DNA of 64,000 nt from a bacterium (GCA_004558975.1 SFZB01000002.1:4762-68761); one strand, 5' to 3'; positions 11,038 through 20,093 are shown, counted from the first letter of the stretch. Numbers and translations are program-made. The notes: generated from the sequence alone by a model not told the origin.

Positions 11038-11858
11038 TTCGCGTCACCTCCCCGCCGCGCTTTGCGAATCAGGTAAACGGCAACCCCGAGGACCCCTCCG
11101 ATCAGGATAAAGAAGACGGAGGAGAAGTTCACGGAGAAGAGCGAGAGCGCGATGAGCGCCAGTGCCGAGACGACCGCAAGGGTGCGCCCGAGGGGGTCAC
11201 GCCCGAGCCCGCGGAAGAGCCGCACGCCCGCCGTGGCAATCAGGTATACGACGGCGACCTGCACGCCGCGAAAGGCATAAGTAATGTAGGTGAGCGAGAG
11301 AAAGCGGTCGAAGATCAGCGAGATCAGGTAAATGATGACGAACGCAGGCAGACACACGGCAAGGGTGGCGAGGGCGGCGCCTCCGACACCGGCGAGCCGA
11401 TAGCCGACGTAAGTCGCGCTGTTGACGGCGAGGGGACCCGGGGTGGATTCGGCAATCGCCGTCATGTCGAGAAACTCGTCCTGTCTCAGCCACCCGCGCT
11501 TGGTGACGAGTTCGGTCTCGAGCAGGGCGGTCATGGCGTAGCCGCCGCCGAAGGCGAACAGCCCGATCTTCAGCATGGTCAGAAACAGGCGGGGGAGCAG
11601 GTAGCGCTTTTCGCGTGGGAGCGGTTCCTTGGGGTTCTCCGCCTCGGCGAGGGCTTCCGTTTTTGTGGCGCCCACCGTGAAAGAGTGGGTCTTTGCCTCT
11701 GCCGGTCCCGTCGACGTCGAGGACGGGGGAGTTGCATGCTTCGGGTCGGGCGTCATGTCCGCGGGGGAACGGTCGGGGGTATCGGATGTATCCGGGGCGG
11801 CAGGATTCCGCGCCGAGGGGTCACTTTGGTGTTTCATGTCGGGAGGGCAAAACCTCAC
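11034..11858 (-). CDS. Chromate transporter family protein, half-size with N-terminal extension (first of pair)
   Basis: The 274-residue protein has a disordered, Pro/Thr/Ser-rich N-terminus of about 80 residues, then the CHR domain: FGGGYAMTALLETE and FLDMTAIAESTPGPLAVNSATYVG, with five or six membrane helices. The two halves share the STPGPLAVN motif. Its ATG overlaps the darA stop by four bases, and its stop overlaps the second half, so lgt, darA and both transporter halves look co-transcribed. The long hydrophilic N-terminus is unusual and could be a regulatory segment. Confidence 0.87.
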   Translation of the reverse strand: MRFCPPDMKHQSDPSARNPAAPDTSDTPDRSPADMTPDPKHATPPSSTSTGPAEAKTHSFTVGATKTEALAEAENPKEPLPREKRYLLPRLFLTMLKIGLFAFGGGYAMTALLETELVTKRGWLRQDEFLDMTAIAESTPGPLAVNSATYVGYRLAGVGGAALATLAVCLPAFVIIYLISLIFDRFLSLTYITYAFRGVQVAVVYLIATAGVRLFRGLGRDPLGRTLAVVSALALIALSLFSVNFSSVFFILIGGVLGVAVYLIRKARRGGDAK

Positions 11859-12181
11859 ATTTTCTCAAAATGGGTAATGTCGGTGACGAACACGGTGGCG
11901 CCGCCGACGGGGACAGTCGCCGTCACGGTGATTGGGGCACGACCCGTGCCGGTGACACCGGGGATCGGAGCCGGCTCCATGCGCTGGGCACAATGAGTGC
12001 GAATGATACCGAGCGCCTCGTCGACGCGGGCATCGTCAATGCCGATGAGGAGCGTCGCGTTCCCGGAGCGGAGGAAGCCGCCGGTACTCGCCATTTTGGT
12101 GAAGGCAATCCCGGCGTCACGCAGGGCGTCGCAGACGAAAGAGGAGTCCTTTTTGTTGACGATTGCGGTAATCATTTTCAT
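11855..12181 (-). CDS. darA: PII-like cyclic-di-AMP receptor DarA/PstA
   Basis: DarA (PstA) proteins are PII-fold trimers that bind the second messenger c-di-AMP; their downstream target is unsettled. This 108-residue protein matches closely in length and motifs: KMITAIVNKKD at the N-terminus, the ligand-binding FTKMASTGGFLRSGNATLLIGIDD, and the C-terminal PVGGATVFVTDITHFEKM. AAAGGA on the minus strand is followed by ATG at 12181; a start six codons further up would lie over this site. The neighbours are lgt upstream and the chromate transporter pair downstream (four-base overlap). Confidence 0.93.
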   Translation of the reverse strand: MKMITAIVNKKDSSFVCDALRDAGIAFTKMASTGGFLRSGNATLLIGIDDARVDEALGIIRTHCAQRMEPAPIPGVTGTGRAPITVTATVPVGGATVFVTDITHFEKM

Positions 12182-12232
12182 GGTACGTTTTCCTTTCACA
12201 TAAAAAACAAAGTTGTAGCTTTGGTGAGGAGG

Positions 12233-13015
12233 TTATGCGTTTGTCGCCGGGGGCTCTTCCGCCGATTGGGCTCCACGGGTGAGCAGGTAGCGATGCAGGA
12301 AGAACCAGCCAATCCCGAGGAGCAGGTAGACGATCGAGCCGACCTGCGAGGGGGAGAGGGCGCCGCCGAAGATCTGCCCGCGGTCGTCACCGCGGAAGAA
12401 CTCGATGATGAAGCGGAAGATGCCGTAGGCGACGAGGTAAACGGATAGGGTGTAGGGGCATTTCCATTTCAAAACGAGCAGTGTCAGCACGGCGAAGAGC
12501 AGGAAGAGGAACGCCGCCTCAAACAGCTGCGTCGGCAGGCGGTTGCCGGAGACGTATTTGAAATGTACGCCGAGGGCGGAATCCGTCTCGCGCCCGTAGC
12601 AGCAGCCGGCGAAGAAACAGCCGATGCGCCCGAAGGCGTGGGCGATCGTGATACAGCACGGCACGACGGGGAGGATCCGGAGCAGGTGAAGATCCATGCG
12701 TTTCCGCAGGAGGAAATAGACGATGAGGAAGAAGCCGGCGCCGCCGATGAGCCCGGGGACGACGGTAATACCGCTACCGATGCGAAAACCAGCCGCGGGG
12801 TTCTCGATGTAGTTCAGCGTCGCCTGCACGAGTGCGGCGGCACCGAAGCCGACGATGATCGAGAAAACGCCGTCATAGAAGGCGAAGTCGACCAGTTTCG
12901 TCTCGACGCCGAGACGTTTCGAGTACAGGTACAGCACAAGAAAGCAGGCGAGAATACCGAGGGCAATCATGATGCCGTACATATGGACATTCCAGAACAG
13001 TGCGTCCGGTAACAT
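12233..13015 (-). CDS. lgt: Prolipoprotein diacylglyceryl transferase
   Basis: Lgt transfers diacylglycerol from phosphatidylglycerol to the lipobox cysteine of prelipoproteins, in the membrane. The 260-residue protein has seven hydrophobic helices and the Lgt signature HAFGRIGCFFAGCCYG, plus the RFIIEFFRGDDRG and LSPSQ segments in the C-terminal part. AAAGGAG lies seven bases before ATG 13015. Several lipoproteins in this window (35.0, 57.5 and 60.8 kb) are its expected substrates. It leads the lgt-darA-transporter operon. Confidence 0.94.
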   Translation of the reverse strand: MLPDALFWNVHMYGIMIALGILACFLVLYLYSKRLGVETKLVDFAFYDGVFSIIVGFGAAALVQATLNYIENPAAGFRIGSGITVVPGLIGGAGFFLIVYFLLRKRMDLHLLRILPVVPCCITIAHAFGRIGCFFAGCCYGRETDSALGVHFKYVSGNRLPTQLFEAAFLFLLFAVLTLLVLKWKCPYTLSVYLVAYGIFRFIIEFFRGDDRGQIFGGALSPSQVGSIVYLLLGIGWFFLHRYLLTRGAQSAEEPPATNA

Positions 13016-13161
13016 GGGAATACTCCTTTCGGTGAGGGGGTTATTCGCCGCGCGGCGTCCGGAGAGGGAGCGGCGGAGATGAATGTGAGGGGGAGGGGAT
13101 AAGGTCGCCGCAGGCAGGCGCAGTCAACGGCGCCAATCACCGTCGGTCGACGATCAGCCGA

Positions 13162-13213
13162 TAGGCAAACGCCGTCAGTCGGCGGTCAAACGGTAGGCAA
13201 ACGCCGTCAGTCG
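13162..13213. repeat. Direct repeat of 20 bp, 32-bp period
   Basis: TAGGCAAACGCCGTCAGTCG occurs at 13162-13181 and 13194-13213, separated by a 12-base GC-rich spacer, with degenerate GTCGGTCGACGATCAG-like pieces just before. It covers the stop region of the aminotransferase gene and the short gap to lgt. Confidence 0.75.
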
Positions 13214-14382
13214 CCGCTGTCTCTGAAAGAGGCGAGCCCGCGGGTGAGCCGACGGAGCCCCTCTTCGACCGTCGCGCGTGGGGCGGCGACGTTCATGCGG
13301 AGGAAGGCGCGGCCGCTCTCGCCGTATTCGCTCCCCGCCGTGAGGTAGAGCCCTGCCGCCCGCCGCAGATGATCGGCGAGGCGATCGGCATCGGGGACGA
13401 TGCGGGAGACGTCGAGCCACAGCAGGTAGGTCGCGTCACTCGGGGTGACGCGGAGGTCGGGGCACTCGCGCGCGAGCGTCTCGCGCACAAGGCACTTGTT
13501 CTCATACAGGTAGGTGCGGAGGGCATCGAGCCACAGCGCCCCTTTGGTAAACGCCGCGACGGCGGCGGTGACGGCGAAAGCGTTCGGCTCCGCGACCTCA
13601 TCGGTGTTGAGCCCGCGCGAGACGCGGTGACGAAGCGTCGGGTCGGGGGTGACGGTGCAGGCGGTCTGTAGCCCCGCGAGGTTGAATGCCTTGGTGGGGG
13701 CGATGAGCGTCACGCTGTTCTCCCGGCAGTCGTCCGAGACGGAGGCGAAAGGCGTATAGGCACAGCCGGGGTCGGTGAGATCACAATGGATCTCGTCCGA
13801 GACAACGAGGACATGATGCTTTTTCGCGAGGGCACCGATCCTCGCGAGGGTCTCGCGACTCCAGATTTTGCCCACCGGGTTGTGCGGGTTGCAGAGGATC
13901 AGCATGGAAGTTTCGGGGTCGGCGAGTTTGCGTTCCAGATCCGCAAAGTCGATGTCATAGACACCCCCCTCATAGCGGAGGGGTGATTCAAGGACGTGTC
14001 TGCCGTTATTGACAATCGAATTGAAAAAGATGTTATAGACCGGGGTCATGATGAGGACGTTCTCCCCGACGGTCGTGAGCTTCCGTACAATCGAGGAGAG
14101 GGCAGGGACGACGCCGGTCGTAAAGGTCAGCCACGCGGGGTCGAACGTGACGCCGTGGCGCTCCCGCCACCAGTCGCAGTAGGCGCTGTACCACTCATCC
14201 GGCACGACGGAGTAGCCGAACACGCCGTGTGCGAGCCGCTCGGCGAGCGCGTCTCTGACCGCCGGGGCAGTCTTGAAATCCATGTCCGCGACCCACATGG
14301 GGAGTTCTCCCGCGGGGACGTCCCACTTGAGCGAGCCGCTCCCGCGGCGGTCGACGGGGGTATCGAAATCGAAAGCGGTCAT
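13207..14382 (-). CDS. MalY/PatB family PLP aminotransferase (putative cystathionine beta-lyase)
   Basis: This 391-residue fold-type I PLP enzyme carries MWVADMDF near residue 30, NPHNPVG at 165, SDEIHCDL with D196, and the Schiff-base lysine K231 in APTKAFNLAGLQ. These are hallmarks of the MalY/PatB group, which cleaves cystathionine or cysteine conjugates. Substrate cannot be fixed from sequence alone. Its start is one base after the stop of the DUF3737 gene, with GGGAGG on the minus strand ahead of ATG 14382. Confidence 0.9.
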   Translation of the reverse strand: MTAFDFDTPVDRRGSGSLKWDVPAGELPMWVADMDFKTAPAVRDALAERLAHGVFGYSVVPDEWYSAYCDWWRERHGVTFDPAWLTFTTGVVPALSSIVRKLTTVGENVLIMTPVYNIFFNSIVNNGRHVLESPLRYEGGVYDIDFADLERKLADPETSMLILCNPHNPVGKIWSRETLARIGALAKKHHVLVVSDEIHCDLTDPGCAYTPFASVSDDCRENSVTLIAPTKAFNLAGLQTACTVTPDPTLRHRVSRGLNTDEVAEPNAFAVTAAVAAFTKGALWLDALRTYLYENKCLVRETLARECPDLRVTPSDATYLLWLDVSRIVPDADRLADHLRRAAGLYLTAGSEYGESGRAFLRMNVAAPRATVEEGLRRLTRGLASFRDSGD

Positions 14383-14383
14383 G

Positions 14384-15229
14384 TCAGGCGTCCTCCCGGA
14401 CGATCACGGTGGTTTTGGTGGGGTCGACGCGGTCGCGGTCAATCGTGAGCTGTCCGATATGATCGGCACGAATGGTGCCGCCCGCGGGGTTGAGGACGCT
14501 GTCCACGGCGCCCGTGATATCGGCGTCGACGGTCGAATACTCGAACGCGAGGGTGGTATTGATGAGTTTACAGTTCTGCAGCGTCAGGTGGTCGATATAG
14601 CAGAAGCCTTGCAGGCTCTCGACCGTGCAGTTGACGAGCGTCAGATGCTTCGCGTTCCACCCGAGGTACTCCCCGGTGATATAGGAGTCGTACACCGTGA
14701 CGTTTTCGCTGTTCCAGAACGCGTCCTTGGTGAAGAGTTTTGAGGAGCGGAGGGTCACGTTCTTCGCGCCGTCAAAGGCGTAGTTGCCGTTCAGGAGCAG
14801 GTGGTCGGCGGTGACGTCCTCGGCGTTCATCAGGAGGTAATCCCCTTTGGCGCTGACGTTTTGCAGGGTGATGTCGCGGCACGCCCACAGCGTCTCGGCG
14901 GCATTCGTCATCGTGACGTTCGTGAGGTTGATGCCCCTCGCGCGGCGGAAGGTCTTGGGCGCCTCAATCACCGTGTCGGTAAGAGAGATGCTTTCGGTGT
15001 ACCAAATGCCCGCGCGGGCGGCGTCGGTGAGGACGCAGTCGCGGAGCGAGATGTCGCGTCCGTACCAGAGCGGATACTTCCAGCGGAAGGAACAGCCCCG
15101 GAGCGTGAGCCCGGCGCTCTCTTTGAGCGGCGACTCGCCGTCCTCGAAGATACAGTCGGTCAGGGTCAGGTCACGCGCGCCGAAGAGCGCCCGCTCCCCC
15201 GTAAAAATCTTTCTTTCAAACGTTTCCAT
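14384..15229 (-). CDS. DUF3737 family right-handed beta-helix protein
   Basis: The 281-residue protein consists of about ten to twelve repeats of roughly 20 residues, each with a 'hLt.c.h....' pattern (LTLTDCIFE, LTLRGCSF, ISLRDCVL, ISLTDTVIE, INLTNVTM). It predicts a parallel beta-helix. It matches DUF3737 proteins in length and in the GARDLTLTDC and LWYGRDISLRDC motifs. No signal peptide is seen, so it is cytoplasmic. Function is unknown. It is translated ahead of the aminotransferase, with GGGAG seven bases before ATG 15229. Confidence 0.85.
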   Translation of the reverse strand: METFERKIFTGERALFGARDLTLTDCIFEDGESPLKESAGLTLRGCSFRWKYPLWYGRDISLRDCVLTDAARAGIWYTESISLTDTVIEAPKTFRRARGINLTNVTMTNAAETLWACRDITLQNVSAKGDYLLMNAEDVTADHLLLNGNYAFDGAKNVTLRSSKLFTKDAFWNSENVTVYDSYITGEYLGWNAKHLTLVNCTVESLQGFCYIDHLTLQNCKLINTTLAFEYSTVDADITGAVDSVLNPAGGTIRADHIGQLTIDRDRVDPTKTTVIVREDA

Positions 15230-15258
15230 ATTTCGGCTCCCGAGTTTTGCTTGTCTCT

Positions 15259-15287
15259 ATTGTATCACCGCGCGCGCAAAATAGCAA
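15259..15287 (-). promoter_or_regulatory. Promoter of the DUF3737-aminotransferase unit
   Basis: On the minus strand TTGCTA (15287-15282) and TACAAT (15264-15259) are spaced by 17 bases, 30 bp upstream of the DUF3737 start. Confidence 0.7.
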
Positions 15288-15429
15288 TGTGCACTTTTTT
15301 AATTTCTTGTTACGCGCGCGAGGCGGGGACGGCGGCGTCTGCGCACGCCGGGGCGGAAGAGAAGCACGGAGGGACGAACGGCGAGGGAAAACAAGACACC
15401 CGAGAAAGAAAAACGAAATAGAAAAGCAA

Positions 15430-15468
15430 AAAAACGGCGTTGCGCCCGGTTTTTCGGGCACAACGCCG
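15430..15468 (-). terminator. Terminator of the hydrogenase operon
   Basis: A 14-base stem (15435-15448 with 15455-15468, one mismatch) has a GTTTTT loop and, on the minus strand, is followed by a run of seven T. It lies 70 bp past the hydrogenase stop. Confidence 0.85.
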
Positions 15469-15490
15469 CTCTGACGGACGAGAGAGCAAT

Positions 15491-15526
15491 CCCCCGCAGA
15501 GCCGTTCGCTCTGCGGGGGACTTTTT
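15491..15526. terminator. GC-rich hairpin directly after the hydrogenase gene
   Basis: A perfect 12-base stem (15491-15502, 15508-15519) has loop CGTTC and is followed by CTTTTTC on the plus strand. No plus-strand gene reads into it, so on the minus strand it may serve mainly as a 3'-end stabiliser or pause site. Confidence 0.6.
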
Positions 15527-15537
15527 CGTGAGTCGGA

Positions 15538-16962
15538 TTATTTCAACTGGGAAACAGCGTCCGCGATGGTCTTTTCGAGTGCTTCTTTGCCGTAGCGGTC
15601 GACATCGTCGCGACTGCGGGGCTCATGCGTGAGGCACCCGGCGCCGCCGATACAGCCGCCGACGCACGCCATGCCTTCGATGAAGTTGGCGTCGAGGAGG
15701 TTCTTCGACTTCTTGAGCAGCGCCACGCGGCAGGCTTCGATCCCGTCGCAGGCACAGGCCTTCAGGGCAAAATCGGTGAACCCCTGTTCCTTGAGCCCCT
15801 CCGCCACGGCGTCGGAAAGACCGCCGCATCGGGCGAAGATACGCCCGAAGTAGGAGGCGTTGTCAAGAACCCCTTCGGGGAGCGTGGTGATGTCGAGGTC
15901 GCGGCTGTCAAAGAGCGCCTGCAGTTCCTCAAACGTCATCGCGACGTCGACATAGGGCTTTACGTCCTCTTTCTGCACTTCGGCTTTCTTCGCCGTGCAG
16001 GGACCGATGAACACGACCTTTGCGCCGGGGGTAGTCTCCTTGATGTACTTGGAGATCATCGCCATCGGCGAGAGGTTATGCGAGACGAACGGCGCGAGGT
16101 CGGGGAAGTTCTTGTGAATGTAATCGACGAACGCCGGACAGCAGGAACTGGTGAGGAAGCCTTTTTCCGCGAGTTCACGCGATTCCGCCTGCGCCACCAT
16201 GTCGGCGCCGAGCGCCGCCTCGATGACGGTGTGGAACCCGAGTTCCTTCAGTCCGGTGATGACCTGCCCGAGTTTCGCATAGGTAAACTGGCTGGAGATC
16301 GACGGGGCGACGACGGCGTAGGTCTTATACTTTTGGTTGCCCTCGCTCTTTTTCAGAATGTCGATGACATTCAGAATAAAGGATTTGTCCGTAATGGCGC
16401 CGAACGGGCACTGATAGACGCAGGCACCGCAGGCGATGCACTTCGAGCCGTCGATCGTCGCGGCTTTCTCCTCGTTCATGGAGATCGCCTTGACCTTGCA
16501 GGCGTTCTGGCACGGGCGCTTGCGCCCGACAATCGCCGTGAAGGGGCAGACCTTCGAGCACGCGCCGCACTCCTTGCACTTCGACTTGTCGATGTGCGCG
16601 ACGTGGTTCTGGTCAAAGGAAATAGCGCCGAAGCGGCAGACGTCCTCACAGCGGTGGGCGAGGCAACCGCGGCAGGCGTTCGTGACCTCGTAGCCGCCGA
16701 CGGGGCACTCGTCGCACGCGATCTCGATGACCTCGATCACGTTCGGGTTGCTCTTGTCACCGCCCATGGCAATCTTGACACGCTCCGCGAGGATGGCGCG
16801 CTCCTTGTAGACGCAGCAACGCATGGTCGGCACTTTCCCGGGGACGATCGTCATCGGGATATCGACCGCACTCTCGGGCAGGCGATCTGCCCATGCCTCG
16901 CGCGCGACTTCACGCAGGACTTTGTATTTCAGGTGCTGGACCTTGGTATCAAATTTTTTCAT
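15538..16962 (-). CDS. [FeFe] hydrogenase, group-B-like, with N-terminal 4Fe-4S domains
   Basis: The 474-residue protein has three H-cluster motifs: L1 TSSCCPAF at 271-278, L2 PCTAKKAE at 321-328, and L3 MACVGGCIGGAG at 431-442. Upstream are Cys-rich ferredoxin-type clusters: CRGCLAHRCEDVC at 97-109, CKECGACSKVCP at 129-140 and CIACGACVYQCP at 175-186. This is the layout of monomeric group B hydrogenases, which make or use H2 with ferredoxin. All metal-binding cysteines are present. It is the last gene of an operon with a sensory hydrogenase and a phosphatase; 15 bp separate it from the phosphatase gene. Maturation genes hydE/F/G are not in the window. Confidence 0.9.
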   Translation of the reverse strand: MKKFDTKVQHLKYKVLREVAREAWADRLPESAVDIPMTIVPGKVPTMRCCVYKERAILAERVKIAMGGDKSNPNVIEVIEIACDECPVGGYEVTNACRGCLAHRCEDVCRFGAISFDQNHVAHIDKSKCKECGACSKVCPFTAIVGRKRPCQNACKVKAISMNEEKAATIDGSKCIACGACVYQCPFGAITDKSFILNVIDILKKSEGNQKYKTYAVVAPSISSQFTYAKLGQVITGLKELGFHTVIEAALGADMVAQAESRELAEKGFLTSSCCPAFVDYIHKNFPDLAPFVSHNLSPMAMISKYIKETTPGAKVVFIGPCTAKKAEVQKEDVKPYVDVAMTFEELQALFDSRDLDITTLPEGVLDNASYFGRIFARCGGLSDAVAEGLKEQGFTDFALKACACDGIEACRVALLKKSKNLLDANFIEGMACVGGCIGGAGCLTHEPRSRDDVDRYGKEALEKTIADAVSQLK

Positions 16963-16977
16963 CTTGGGTGTCCTCGA

Positions 16978-18150
16978 TCAGAAATAACTGACTTTGATCC
17001 GCTTGCCCATTTTGACAAGGCACTCGGACAGTTCTTTGACCAGATTCATTTTGATATTGAAGTTAATCGGCAGGTCGGGGTTCTGGTGCGCCGGGTTGAC
17101 GGCTCTGCCGACGAAGAAGTTGATGTCCGTCGCCTCTTCGAACAACATCCGCGCAATCAGTGACGCGCCGTCATGGCGGAAACTCCACTGCTCGTAACTC
17201 TTGTTATCACGCAGGTAGTCTTTCGCGTACTCCACGACGCGGTTGACCGTGATGACGCCCTCGGTCACGAGGTCGACGCCCTCGATCTCCGCGATCGGCG
17301 GAATGTCGCTCTGCTCGAACGTGAGCCCCACGCGCACGGGCTTCCCGAGGTATTTGGCGGCGATGGACGACGTGGTGCCGCCGCAGACGATGTGCTTGCC
17401 CTCCTTCGAGAAGAAGAGCGCCATCATGCGGTTGCAGTCGTCGCGGTTGGAGGGGGGACCGAACAGCAGATTCATCGGTACGCGCCGACGAATCTTGACG
17501 ACACAGGCGGTGGCGTCATCACCCGGCTTACCGCCGTAGAGGCGATTGCACTCGTCAATCAGCATGGTGGAGAGGGTCTTGGCGGTATAACCGCCCGCGG
17601 CGCTCGCCTCCATGAAGCCGATGATGTCTTCGCGTTTCCAGCCGAAGTTGTAGGTCAACCCGAGCCCGGCATGAGGGCAGCCGTCACTCATCAGAATGAA
17701 CGTATCCTCTTCCTCAAGCCGAATGACGGACTTGAAAATCTTCTTGCCGCCGATAGACATTTCGGTCTTCGGGTAATCGTAGTTCTTACCCTCGCGGAGC
17801 AGAATCACCAGCGGGTTATCGAACTGAATAATCTCTGCTTCGGTGTTGTTCACGAGGTGCAGAATGGTAAAGGTCGAATAGGCGACTCCGCGCACCGAAC
17901 AGACCGGCAGGGTGGCGGCGATCGTCTCGACGCAGTCCTCGAGCGTCAGCCCCTCCGCCATCATGGTGGAGATAATCTTGGAAGTCAGGGTAGAGAGAAT
18001 ACTCGCCTTGACCCCCGAGCCGAGCCCGTCCGCGAGGACGACGACGGTCGAGTCCTCGCTCTGCTCCACGACGTCCACATGGTCGCCGCAGAGCTGCTCG
18101 CCGACGTGGTTCACACTTTTGTAGCCGATATCGGCACAGAGTTCATTCAT
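16978..18150 (-). CDS. SpoIIE-type PP2C serine phosphatase linked to hydrogenase
   Basis: The 390-residue protein has a PP2C/SpoIIE catalytic domain. Metal-binding aspartates lie in VVVLADGLGSGVKAS (about residue 40), ILMSDGCPH, and GKPGDDATACVVKI near 245. There is no membrane segment. A further ~130-residue C-terminal region (from FGPPSNRDD on) is not part of the classical SpoIIE domain and may bind a ligand or partner. The start overlaps the stop of the PAS-containing hydrogenase by eight bases, which strongly suggests the two act together: sensing in the hydrogenase, output as protein dephosphorylation. That link is inference from context. Confidence 0.88.
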   Translation of the reverse strand: MNELCADIGYKSVNHVGEQLCGDHVDVVEQSEDSTVVVLADGLGSGVKASILSTLTSKIISTMMAEGLTLEDCVETIAATLPVCSVRGVAYSTFTILHLVNNTEAEIIQFDNPLVILLREGKNYDYPKTEMSIGGKKIFKSVIRLEEEDTFILMSDGCPHAGLGLTYNFGWKREDIIGFMEASAAGGYTAKTLSTMLIDECNRLYGGKPGDDATACVVKIRRRVPMNLLFGPPSNRDDCNRMMALFFSKEGKHIVCGGTTSSIAAKYLGKPVRVGLTFEQSDIPPIAEIEGVDLVTEGVITVNRVVEYAKDYLRDNKSYEQWSFRHDGASLIARMLFEEATDINFFVGRAVNPAHQNPDLPINFNIKMNLVKELSECLVKMGKRIKVSYF

Positions 18151-19819
18151 CGGCGATGGATTCCTTCAGTTTTGTCAGGGCGATCTTGGTCTCTGCCGCG
18201 GTCTCACCGAGCAGAGAGGCGATCTCCTGCACGATCCGCATCTGCTTATCGACGACCTTATCGGCGATATCGACCGTCTGCTCGCGAATCGTTTCTTTCT
18301 TCTTGCGCTCGTCCTCCTCGCTCGTCACATCACGCATGATGCAGATGAGCAGGTGGTAGTCGCGGTCATAGATGACCGTCTCCTCGACGAACTTGCCGTA
18401 TTCGGCAAGATAGACGCGGCGGTCACGCACCTCTTCCTTGGATTCCAGCACTTCGAGGAATACCTTGGGGTCGAGGATACGGACGACCAGGTCGCCGAGA
18501 ATATCGGACGCCGAGCGTATGTTCATGATCTTGCGCGCCGCCGTGTTGATCTGTTGCACCTCGAGTTTCTCGTTGAGGACAATCAGCCCGTTCGGCGTAT
18601 TGTTGACGATACTGTCGGAGAAGCTCTCGGCTTTCTCCTTGAGGTAGGGCAGACACATGGAGACTTCCGCCTTGCCCTGATAAATGGCAATCGCCTTTTC
18701 CCGGCAGGTGTTGTACCCGCAGGAGCCGCAGTTGAGTTCATCCTCCTGTCGGGTCTTGCCCATCTGGCGGAGAATTTCGGCAATCTCGTAATCGGACGGC
18801 ATCTGCGCGCGGCGCTCGATCGGGGCGAACTGCTTCTGCATCTCGGTGAAATCCGGCTGTGCGACAGGGAAGTCTTTTTCACCCGCCGCCTCCGTGATTG
18901 CAAGATAATCCTTGACGGGGGAGCGGTGGTATTTCTCCATGACAGGACCGCCGATGCAACTGCCGGCGCAGGCGGACATTTCGATGAAGCAGTGATGAAT
19001 CTTACCGCTCTCGATGTCGCGGAGTGCGGCAATACAGTTATCGACCCCGTCAATCGCGAGGTAGGTGTAGCCCGGGGCGGTCTTGGTCATGCTCTTGAGC
19101 ACGCCACCCGTCGTCGGGAAGAAGCGCGCCCGGCTCTCGGGGCTCGTATCCGTCTCTTTTTCGAGCGGAATCCCTGCGGCGGCGAGCCACTCCGTCAGCT
19201 CCTCAAACGTCAGCACCGCGTCGACAATCCCCTCGTAATACTCTGCTTCGTCTTTCTTGGCGACGCAGGGACCGATGAACACCGTCTTGGCATTCGGGTG
19301 ACGGCGCTTGATGTCTGTGCAGTGTGCCTGCATCGGGGACAGCACTTTCGCGAGGTACTGCAGTTCCGTCGGGAAATACTTCTGGATCAGGAGATTGACC
19401 GAATGACAGCAGGAGGTGATAATGATATCATGCTCCTCTTCCGCGAGCATCCGCTCATACTCTCGCTTGACCATCGTGGCGCCGACGGCGGTCTCCTCCG
19501 CGTCGGTAAAGCCAAGCTTCTGCAGGGCACGGCGCATCGCACCGATGCCCACGCCGTCGTAGTTGGCGACGAAGGAGGGCGCGAGACTCACATAAACGGG
19601 GTCGCCGGAGGCAAGGAGCACCTTGACCTTTTCGACCTCGCTTGTGATTTCTTTGGCATTCTGCGGGCAGACGACGAAGCACTGACCGCAGAGGATGCAC
19701 TCGTTCCCGATAATATGTGCCTGATTGCCCGAGAAGCGGATCGACTTCACCGGACAATGACGGATACATTTATAACAGTTCTTACAGTTGGATTTTTTCA
19801 GCGTCAGACAGGTAGACAC
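18143..19819 (-). CDS. Sensory-type [FeFe] hydrogenase (group-C-like) with PAS domain
   Basis: The protein has 558 residues from GTG 19819, preceded by AGGAG; a longer frame exists but would overlap the previous gene by about 40 bases. Order of domains: two [4Fe-4S] clusters (CKNCYKCIRHCP at 12, CILCGQCFVVCP at 41), the H-cluster domain with L1 TSCCHS (135-140), L2 PCVAKK (184-189) and L3 SACAGSCIGG (282-291), a Fes-type cluster CGSCGYNTC (364) with C389, a PAS domain (about 400-500), and a charged coiled-coil tail. This is the layout of putative H2-sensing hydrogenases. The L1 motif has HS where catalytic enzymes have PxW. Confidence 0.9.
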   Translation of the reverse strand: MSTCLTLKKSNCKNCYKCIRHCPVKSIRFSGNQAHIIGNECILCGQCFVVCPQNAKEITSEVEKVKVLLASGDPVYVSLAPSFVANYDGVGIGAMRRALQKLGFTDAEETAVGATMVKREYERMLAEEEHDIIITSCCHSVNLLIQKYFPTELQYLAKVLSPMQAHCTDIKRRHPNAKTVFIGPCVAKKDEAEYYEGIVDAVLTFEELTEWLAAAGIPLEKETDTSPESRARFFPTTGGVLKSMTKTAPGYTYLAIDGVDNCIAALRDIESGKIHHCFIEMSACAGSCIGGPVMEKYHRSPVKDYLAITEAAGEKDFPVAQPDFTEMQKQFAPIERRAQMPSDYEIAEILRQMGKTRQEDELNCGSCGYNTCREKAIAIYQGKAEVSMCLPYLKEKAESFSDSIVNNTPNGLIVLNEKLEVQQINTAARKIMNIRSASDILGDLVVRILDPKVFLEVLESKEEVRDRRVYLAEYGKFVEETVIYDRDYHLLICIMRDVTSEEDERKKKETIREQTVDIADKVVDKQMRIVQEIASLLGETAAETKIALTKLKESIADE

Positions 19820-19823
19820 GGGT

Positions 19824-20087
19824 CTAACTCCTCTCCTTTTCGACTGCCGGCAGAATGGTATCACGGAAGAAGTCGCCGAAGGTCTCGGGGGTGATGCCGG
19901 TATAGATCACGTCATTGACCGTAATCGTGACCCCGATCCGATTGCACTTCCCGGCGCAGAAACTGCCGGAGAGGACGATCTCGTCCTCGAGGTGGTTTTT
20001 CTGGACTGCCGCTTCCAGAAGGGAAACGATCTCGGGGGCACCTTTGAGGTGGCAGGAGCTCCCGACGCAGACTTGTATGAACACCAT
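19824..20087 (-). CDS. Thioredoxin-like [2Fe-2S] ferredoxin (second copy)
   Basis: The 87-residue protein has the CVGSSCHLKG and CAGKC motifs that hold a [2Fe-2S] cluster in the thioredoxin-like ferredoxin fold (the NuoE/HydC C-terminal type). It is the size of a stand-alone electron carrier. It is 6 bp from its paralogue and 4 bp from the sensory hydrogenase start. A role in passing electrons to or from that hydrogenase is likely from context. Confidence 0.88.
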   Translation of the reverse strand: MVFIQVCVGSSCHLKGAPEIVSLLEAAVQKNHLEDEIVLSGSFCAGKCNRIGVTITVNDVIYTGITPETFGDFFRDTILPAVEKERS

Positions 20088-20093
20088 GGCGCT

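Noticed and set aside
15625..16962. Long open frames opposite the hydrogenase, adhE and uvrA genes
   Set aside because: They are antisense frames kept open by high GC codon bias; they lack ribosome binding sites and family motifs.
19819..19864. A 15-residue longer N-terminus for the sensory hydrogenase
   Set aside because: It would overlap the ferredoxin gene by about 40 bases and lacks a binding site; GTG 19819 has AGGAG upstream.
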